The position numbers and the translations under genes were made by a program. A stretch of 17,939 nucleotides of DNA from JAJYKN01 sp045403145 (GTDB taxonomy: Bacteria; Nitrospirota; UBA9217): the NCBI GenBank assembly GCA_045403145.1, contig JAXIPA010000100.1:1-17939 (forward strand). The letters run 5' to 3'. Position 1 is the first letter of the stretch, and each line of letters opens with the position of its first letter. The notes under the pieces were generated by a model, which did not search any database, had not been told where the DNA came from, and was given only the letters and a program-made list of their open reading frames with translations. Below are positions 12,798 through 17,939 of this stretch, one piece after another.

Positions 12798-14945
12798 CTA
12801 CCCGGTCTTCACCCTCCTGACGTCCGTGACCCCTTTGATCGCCTCAATGTTCTTGATGATCCTGTTCAAGTGCTCCACGTCCTTGATGGCGATGGTGAAG
12901 TTGAGTGTTGCCTCCGTGTCCTCCCCGGTGATCGCTTCGGCATGCGTGATGTTTGCTTCCGCCGCGCTGATGGAAGAAGAGACGCTGGCCAGGAGGCCCG
13001 GCTTGTTCTGGGTCCGGACCGATATCTTGACCGCGTGGGCCGCGGCCGGTAAGTCTCCCCAGGAAACATCAATGAGCCGGTCCTTGTCGAAGGTGAGCTC
13101 GCCCACGTTCGTGCAGTCCGCCGTATGAACAGACACCCCCCTGCCCCTGGTGATGAAACCGATCACCTTATCGCCCGGCACCGGGTTGCAGCACTTGGAC
13201 AGGTGGATAAGCATGTTGTCCATGCCGCTTATTTTCATGCCCCCGCCGGCTGATTTTACGTGTTTCTGGACAGGTTTTTTGGGGATTGGCTCGACGTGCG
13301 GCTTGTCCGGAGCCAGTTTGTTCGCGACCTGGTGCGCCGAGACCTTGCCGTAGCCGATGGCCGCGAGCAGGTCGTCGAGGGTGTTATGAGACATATCGTT
13401 TGCAATTTTTACGAGTTCCTCGGACTTGAACATCTTTGAAGGGCTGAGTTCGTGCTTCCGGAGGTCCTTTTCGAGGAGTTCCCTGCCGAGAAGGATGCTT
13501 TTCGTCCGTTCTTCCGTCTTGAGCCATGCCTTGATCCTGGTGCGGGCCTTCGAGGTCTTGACGAACTTGAGCCAGTCGCGGGAGGGCGTATGGCCGGCCT
13601 GGGTCGTGACCTCTATCTTGTCTCCGTTGCGCAGGACGTGCTTGAGCGGGACGATCTTGCCGTTCACTTTCGCGCCCACGCACTGATGGCCGATATCGGT
13701 GTGCACGCTGTATGCGAAATCAACGGGCGTGGACCCCTGCGGCAGCTCCTTTACGTCTCCTCTCGGGGTGAAAACGTAGACCACGTCCGGGAAGAGGTCG
13801 CCCTTTACGGTCTCCATGAACTCTTTGGCGTCGGGAAGATCGCGCTGCCACTCGAGGAGCTGGCGGAGCCATGCAAACTGCTGCTCCTCGCGCTGGCTGA
13901 TCGCCGATTTTTCCTTGTACCGCCAGTGCGCGGCGATGCCTTCCTCGGCGAGCCGGTGCATCTCCTCGGTGCGGATCTGGAACTCCACGCGTTCGCCCTT
14001 GGGCCCGATGACCGTGGTATGAAGAGACTGGTAGAGGTTGGACTTCGGCACGCCGATAAAATCCTTAAACCGTCCGGGCACCGGCGTCCAGAGCGAGTGG
14101 ATGAGGCCGAGGATCGCGTAGCAGTTGACCTTCGTATCCGTGATGATGCGGATCGCGATCAGATCATAGATGTCTTCGAAGGATATCCCCTGCTTCTGCA
14201 TCTTCTGGTAGATGCTGTAAAAATGCTTGGGACGGCCTTTCACCTCCCCCGGGTAGCCATGCTCGGCGAGCTGGCTCCGCATGATGTCCATGAGTTCGTT
14301 GATATAGGACTCGCGCTCGATGCGGCGCTGGTTGACCTTCTGAATGAGGTTCCGATAGGCCTCGGGGTTGAGGTACATGAACGAGAGGTCTTCGAGCTCG
14401 GTCTTGATCTTCGAGATGCCGAGACGGTTGGCGAGCGGGGCGTAGATATCGAGCGTTTCCTGGGCAATGCGCTTCTGCTTCTCGGGAGGGAGGGACTTGA
14501 GGGTGCGCATGTTGTGGAGCCGGTCGGCAAGTTTGATCAGAATGACCCTGATGTCCTTGGCCATGGCCACGATCATCTTGCGGAAATTATCGGCCTCCCG
14601 CTGCTCCCGGCTCTGGAGTTCCATGCGAGAGAGCTTTGTCATGCCGTCGACGAGCAGGGCGACCTCATCGCCGAACAGGGACCTGATCTCTTCCGGCGTG
14701 ACGGCCGTGTCCTCGATGGTATCGTGCAGAAGACCGGTGGCCACCGTGGCCGCATCGAGCTTGAGGCCGGCGAGAATGGCCGCCACCTCGATCGGGTGGA
14801 TCAGATAGGACTCGCCGGAAAGACGCGTCTGCCCCTGGTGGGCCTTCGCGGAAAAAATATAAGCCCGCCGGAGCAGATCGACATCCGCTTCGGGATGGTA
14901 GCTTTGAATGCGCTCAATAATGTCATCGAGGCGGACCGCAGGCAT
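12798..14945 (-). CDS. rel: Bifunctional (p)ppGpp synthetase/hydrolase Rel
   Basis: 715 aa from ATG 14945 (GAGG 7 nt upstream); a GTG three bases earlier is possible. It makes and degrades the stringent-response alarmones. The domains appear in canonical order. The HD hydrolase has H50, H74-D75 in HDTIEDT and ADRLHNMRTL. The synthetase has RFKDFIGVPKSNLYQSLHT; RFKD rather than an acidic ExDD is the bifunctional form. A TGS domain (about 385-445) is followed by a helical region, the CC-x-PVPGD zinc-finger-like region and a C-terminal ACT domain (about 640-715). Nothing is missing, so both activities should be present and this is probably the only long RSH of the organism. It lies 191 bp after recJ on the same strand; the 269 bp to ridA contain no clear gene. 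Confidence 0.97.
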   Translation of the reverse strand: MPAVRLDDIIERIQSYHPEADVDLLRRAYIFSAKAHQGQTRLSGESYLIHPIEVAAILAGLKLDAATVATGLLHDTIEDTAVTPEEIRSLFGDEVALLVDGMTKLSRMELQSREQREADNFRKMIVAMAKDIRVILIKLADRLHNMRTLKSLPPEKQKRIAQETLDIYAPLANRLGISKIKTELEDLSFMYLNPEAYRNLIQKVNQRRIERESYINELMDIMRSQLAEHGYPGEVKGRPKHFYSIYQKMQKQGISFEDIYDLIAIRIITDTKVNCYAILGLIHSLWTPVPGRFKDFIGVPKSNLYQSLHTTVIGPKGERVEFQIRTEEMHRLAEEGIAAHWRYKEKSAISQREEQQFAWLRQLLEWQRDLPDAKEFMETVKGDLFPDVVYVFTPRGDVKELPQGSTPVDFAYSVHTDIGHQCVGAKVNGKIVPLKHVLRNGDKIEVTTQAGHTPSRDWLKFVKTSKARTRIKAWLKTEERTKSILLGRELLEKDLRKHELSPSKMFKSEELVKIANDMSHNTLDDLLAAIGYGKVSAHQVANKLAPDKPHVEPIPKKPVQKHVKSAGGGMKISGMDNMLIHLSKCCNPVPGDKVIGFITRGRGVSVHTADCTNVGELTFDKDRLIDVSWGDLPAAAHAVKISVRTQNKPGLLASVSSSISAAEANITHAEAITGEDTEATLNFTIAIKDVEHLNRIIKNIEAIKGVTDVRRVKTG

Positions 14946-15059
14946 CACTGTACCTCATCACGCTCTTATCACCAAAACTCACTGTTGCATGCTCAAGCTC
15001 AGAAGTTACTAAAGAATCAACTTCTACGCATAATGGCAAGAATATTTCCAAGGTTTTGG

Positions 15060-15074
15060 TTCCGGCTTGTCCGG
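15060..15074. repeat. Partial copy of the CCGGACAAGCCGGAA repeat
   Basis: TTCCGGCTTGTCCGG in the recJ-rel gap is the exact reverse complement of the right arm core of the 5164-5241 element. It is flanked by different sequence, so it is a single palindromic unit rather than the full element. Confidence 0.45.
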
Positions 15075-15136
15075 GTTAGGAAGGTGAGCACAGCAAAGGT
15101 CTGTCTCTTTTGCCGTTCCGTCTTACCTTCTCAACT

Positions 15137-16909
15137 TCACATTTTCTTACCTTCTGACGTATCCTTCTTGACGTCTCTTATCTCCAGTTCGACCGACGTC
15201 GATCCGTTCCAGGCGTTCAGGCGCGGGGTGAACACCGCCGCCAACCGCGCTCCCTCCCTCACCTTCGTGCCGAACAGCGAGCCCTTGTTGAAGGCAATGG
15301 CGTCCAGGGCCGGCCCCTTCCCCTGTTTGAGACGGCATTTCAGGTGGTTGTTGCCGACGATGCGGGAGGAGACCACCTCAAGCCCCCGCGCTCCGAGGCG
15401 GGGTTCGGGATTTCCCTGCCCGAAGGGCGCCAGCTTGTCGATTTCCCGCATCAGGTCGAGCGTCAGTTCATCGAGAGTCACGGCGCCGTCTACCAGGAGC
15501 GTCCGGACAAATCCATCGGCCCCGATACGCTCAAGCACCAGCGAGCCCAGCCGTTCACGGAACGCCGGAATATTCTGTTCCATAATGGTAAAGCCCGCCG
15601 CGTATTTGTGCCCGCCGAATCCCAGCAGCAGGTCCGAACACGCGGCCAGCCCCGCATAGAGGTCGAATCCAGGGATGCTCCTCGCAGACCCTTTTCCCAC
15701 GCCGTTCTGAACGCACATGAGCGCCGTGGGCCGGTAAAATTCATCGGCGATCCGCGACGCCACGATGCCGATGACCCCCGGATGCCACTGGTCAGACGAC
15801 ATCACGAACGCGCCCGCGGCCGCAGGGGCGGACCGCCGGCAAAGCTCACGCGCCTCTTCCCATATGCCCTCTTCGACGGCCTGCCGTTCCTTGTTCACCC
15901 GATCGAGGGAGGACGCGAGTTCCCTCGCTTCTTCGGGAGACGCAGTGGTGAGCAGCCTGAACGCCGCGTCTGCCCGTTCAAGCCTGCCGCTCGCGTTGAT
16001 CCTCGGGGCCAGCGAAAAACCCACCGTCCCGACTCCCACACTCTTGCCGGAAAGCCCGGCGACCTGCTTCAGCGCGGCGATCCCCGGACGCTGGGACTGC
16101 GCGTCGCTGGAAAGCCGTTCCAGGCCGTATTTAACCAAGACGCGGTTCTCACCCCTCAGCCTTCCGAGGTCCGCCACTGTGCCAAGGGCCACCAGGTCGA
16201 GATAGGCTTTCAGCCGTTCATCCTCAACCTGCGCGCCCAGGAGCGCCTGCGCCAGCTTGAAGGCCATTCCCACACCGGTCAGGCCGGCAACATGCCGCCG
16301 CATAGGGGTGGAAACATCTGGCGACAGGAGCAACGGATGCAGCACGGCATAGGCATCGGGCAGGACGGCCGCTCCGGTCGGATCCTGAGACTCCGGGAGA
16401 GGGGTCTTGAATTCGTGATGGTCGGTGATGATCAGGTCAAGTCCGAGAGACCGGGCGGACCCGGCTTCACGAACGGCAGTGATGCCGCAGTCAACGGTGA
16501 TGACAAGGCCTGCTCCGGATTTTCTGATCCGCTCCAGGGCGGCGGCATTCAGGCCATAGCCTTCGGTCATCCGGTCGGGAATGTAGGCAACCACCCTCCC
16601 GCCCAGACTCGTGAGCGCAAGGTGCAATAGCGAAGCGCCGCTCACACCGTCGACGTCGTAGTCACCATAAACGACGATCTGTTCACGGGACTCAATGGCC
16701 GCCCGGATGCGGCCCACGGCGCGCTCCATCATGCTGAAGATGGCGGGGTCGGACAGCGCCGCAAGATCGCAGGAAAGAAAGGACCTCGCCTCCGCTTCAT
16801 CGGTGATCCCGCGGTTTACCATGAGCCGGGCGACAAGGGGGTGAATCCCGGCCTGCCCGGCGAGCGCGGCCGCCACGCCGTTATCAGGCTCCGTGAGGAC
16901 CCATTTCAT
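15137..16909 (-). CDS. recJ: Single-stranded-DNA exonuclease RecJ
   Basis: 590 aa from ATG 16909 (MKWVLTEPDN), slightly longer than E. coli RecJ. Codons upstream of it in the same frame are basic shadow sequence of tatA and mobA. RecJ is the 5'-3' ssDNA exonuclease of recombination and mismatch repair. DHH-family motifs are intact: DYDVDG (83-88), DCGI (140-143), DHHE (163-166), followed by the DHHA1 domain with PGVIGIVASRI and GFGGHKYAAGF. The C-terminal OB-like part includes FGQGNPEP and GNNHLKCRL. The ribosome binding site is weak (GGA about 13 nt upstream). It starts 17 bp after the tatA stop, so it is very probably translated from the mobA-tatA transcript. Confidence 0.96.
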   Translation of the reverse strand: MKWVLTEPDNGVAAALAGQAGIHPLVARLMVNRGITDEAEARSFLSCDLAALSDPAIFSMMERAVGRIRAAIESREQIVVYGDYDVDGVSGASLLHLALTSLGGRVVAYIPDRMTEGYGLNAAALERIRKSGAGLVITVDCGITAVREAGSARSLGLDLIITDHHEFKTPLPESQDPTGAAVLPDAYAVLHPLLLSPDVSTPMRRHVAGLTGVGMAFKLAQALLGAQVEDERLKAYLDLVALGTVADLGRLRGENRVLVKYGLERLSSDAQSQRPGIAALKQVAGLSGKSVGVGTVGFSLAPRINASGRLERADAAFRLLTTASPEEARELASSLDRVNKERQAVEEGIWEEARELCRRSAPAAAGAFVMSSDQWHPGVIGIVASRIADEFYRPTALMCVQNGVGKGSARSIPGFDLYAGLAACSDLLLGFGGHKYAAGFTIMEQNIPAFRERLGSLVLERIGADGFVRTLLVDGAVTLDELTLDLMREIDKLAPFGQGNPEPRLGARGLEVVSSRIVGNNHLKCRLKQGKGPALDAIAFNKGSLFGTKVREGARLAAVFTPRLNAWNGSTSVELEIRDVKKDTSEGKKM

Positions 16910-16925
16910 GCTTACGATCTTTCCT

Positions 16926-17111
16926 TTAGTCTTTGTTCTCTTTTTCCTTCTCTTTTTTTGCCGCCTCGTCCTGGGTCTCGGAGATGCCTTTCTTAAACCC
17001 CCGGATGGCCTTTCCGAGCCCCTCGCCGAGCTGCGGCAACCTGCTCCCTCCGAAAATAACGAGCGCAATAACCAGGATGATGACTAATTCCGGCGTTCCC
17101 AATCCGCACAT
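16926..17111 (-). CDS. tatA: Sec-independent translocase subunit TatA
   Basis: 61 aa, a typical short TatA/E. It has a periplasmic N-terminus MCGLGTPELVI, one membrane helix (about residues 7-21, LVIILVIALVIFGGSRLPQLG), the FGGSRLPQLG hinge, an amphipathic helix (GLGKAIRGFKKGI) and a charged tail rich in Lys/Glu. TatA forms the pore for folded, often cofactor-containing proteins. GGAGG lies 4 nt before the ATG. The gene overlaps the end of mobA by 28 bp, suggesting translational coupling, and no tatB or tatC is next to it. Confidence 0.95.
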   Translation of the reverse strand: MCGLGTPELVIILVIALVIFGGSRLPQLGEGLGKAIRGFKKGISETQDEAAKKEKEKENKD

Positions 17112-17674
17112 GCTGCCTCCTCGTATTCCTGTGGCGTATTCAAATTTTTAAACGACATCCGGCCGGGATCAAACCGATCGATGTCCTGTTCAACTACGTA
17201 ACGCACCCTGAGACTCCCGAACAGTTCCTGTATCCTCTGTCTCTCCCGTCTGATCTGCTCCTCAATGACGGGAACCAGCCCCCTCTTGTACACTGCATGC
17301 AACGGCTCGTAATAACCGCCGACGGCCGGAACGACGACATCATATCCCGGCGCCAGACCCGCCAGGTACGCGATCAGCAGGGGATTCAGAAACGGCATGT
17401 CGCACGCGACAACGAAATTGTATTCATCAACGGACCGCAGAAGCCCTGAATAGATCCCGGTGAGCGGACCGCGCTTGTCGAAGACATCGGTTGTCACCGT
17501 CACGCCGTAGGCCTTGTACGATTGCGGCGCATTCGTCACGACGATGATGTCCTCACAAACGCCCTTCAGCGAGAGCAGCACATGCTCGATCAGGGGGATG
17601 CCGGCAAGCTTCAGGAATGCCTTGTCCCGGCCCATTCGTCTGTTTTCGCCGCCTGCTAACACAATGCCCGTCAT
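17084..17674 (-). CDS. mobA: Molybdenum cofactor guanylyltransferase MobA
   Basis: 196 aa. MobA links GMP from GTP to molybdopterin to give the guanine dinucleotide cofactor used by DMSO-reductase-family enzymes. Motifs: LAGG-x3-RMG-x-DK (6-17), GPLTGIYSGL (69-78), CDMPF with D92, the EPLHAVYKR segment, and the terminal FKNLNTPQEY typical of the family. It is complete, cytoplasmic and the first gene of the mobA-tatA-recJ run. There is no Shine-Dalgarno sequence before ATG 17674, and the best promoter (17680-17708) would start transcription almost at the ATG, so the mRNA may be leaderless. Confidence 0.95.
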   Translation of the reverse strand: MTGIVLAGGENRRMGRDKAFLKLAGIPLIEHVLLSLKGVCEDIIVVTNAPQSYKAYGVTVTTDVFDKRGPLTGIYSGLLRSVDEYNFVVACDMPFLNPLLIAYLAGLAPGYDVVVPAVGGYYEPLHAVYKRGLVPVIEEQIRRERQRIQELFGSLRVRYVVEQDIDRFDPGRMSFKNLNTPQEYEEAACADWERRN

Positions 17675-17679
17675 GGTTA

Positions 17680-17708
17680 AAGTTACAGCATCTGCATGGA
17701 TGTGTCAA
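17680..17708 (-). promoter_or_regulatory. Candidate promoter of the mobA-tatA-recJ operon
   Basis: On the minus strand, TTGACA (plus 17703-17708), a 17-nt spacer, TAACTT (plus 17680-17685). The -35 is perfect; the -10 matches only three of six. The expected start site is within a base or two of the mobA ATG at 17674. Confidence 0.45.
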
Positions 17709-17833
17709 CAGGGAACTTGAACTTTATCATTGGGATAGTGAGGGAAATGTCCTTCTTACCCTTTTTACGAATGAATGCGGGAACGGGCCGGTCGCCGGAG
17801 AAACAACGGAACGCCTAAAATTTTAAATTGACG

Positions 17834-17862
17834 TTGACAGCGGCATTCGATGTTTCTATTAT
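17834..17862 (+). promoter_or_regulatory. Strong sigma-70 promoter reading out of the window
   Basis: TTGACA (17834-17839), 17 nt, TATTAT (17857-17862): six of six and five of six matches. Downstream, an ATG at 17874 stays open to the end of the window (MTNRCRTSRK...), but it has no ribosome binding site. The product could equally be a non-coding RNA or a gene starting beyond the edge. Confidence 0.55.
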
Positions 17863-17939
17863 TGAAGCATGCAATGACAAACCGTTGCCGTACTTCCCGT
17901 AAAAGCCCTGCACGGTCTCGCGCCCATTCCCCGGCTCCG

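Noticed and set aside
13452..15659. 735-codon open frame on plus, antisense to rel
   Set aside because: It is the mirror frame of a high-GC gene: low-complexity, Arg/Leu/Asp-rich, no known motifs, and rel on the other strand is unmistakable.
15344..16630. 428-codon open frame on plus, antisense to recJ
   Set aside because: recJ motifs are complete on minus; this frame is a GC-rich shadow without motifs.

Overview
The window reads as a chromosomal segment of a Gram-negative, GC-rich anaerobe or facultative anaerobe with respiratory multiheme cytochromes. A Desulfuromonadota/Geobacter-like or Nitrospirota-like bacterium is my best guess. The reasons are a GEMM-type riboswitch of the form known from Geobacter, a secreted decaheme c-type cytochrome, a bifunctional Rel with the NxYQSLHT wording, and many short REP-like palindromes between genes. 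The sequence alone does not fix the taxon.

Layout. Positions 1-766 hold almost no convincing coding sequence: one doubtful 69-codon ORF and several inverted repeats. From 767 to 1043 lie two near-identical GEMM-I riboswitch copies in series, each with its own intrinsic terminator whose 5' arm is the 3' part of the aptamer. They precede a secreted decaheme cytochrome (1208-3598) carrying three InlB-type beta repeats, closed by a very strong terminator (3621-3648). Positions 3650-6067 carry three plus-strand genes: a small HEAT-like protein, a DUF6882-like protein behind a near-consensus sigma-70 promoter, and a rhomboid/derlin-like membrane protein with a C-terminal zinc ribbon. REP-like palindromes lie between them. 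Positions 6109-7413 (minus) hold an aqpZ remnant, an attC-like palindrome and a low-GC rsgA. An M24 metallopeptidase (minus) and a small Smr protein (plus) follow.

From 9421 to 17674 every gene is on the minus strand. In transcription order they are mobA, tatA, recJ, rel, ridA, a coiled-coil protein of unknown function, and the membrane-bound lytic transglycosylase mltD. mobA and tatA overlap, and ridA is 28 bp from the coiled-coil gene. A strong promoter at the right edge points out of the window.

Working together. The most coherent system is the riboswitch pair plus cytochrome. By analogy with Geobacter GEMM-Ib elements, a cyclic dinucleotide (probably 3',3'-cGAMP, c-AMP-GMP) would relieve two terminators in series and switch on a periplasmic or surface decaheme cytochrome. 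MobA (Mo-bisMGD cofactor synthesis) next to TatA (export of folded cofactor-loaded enzymes) is a sensible functional pairing. Rel, RidA, RecJ and MltD are housekeeping stress, metabolite-damage, DNA-repair and wall genes.
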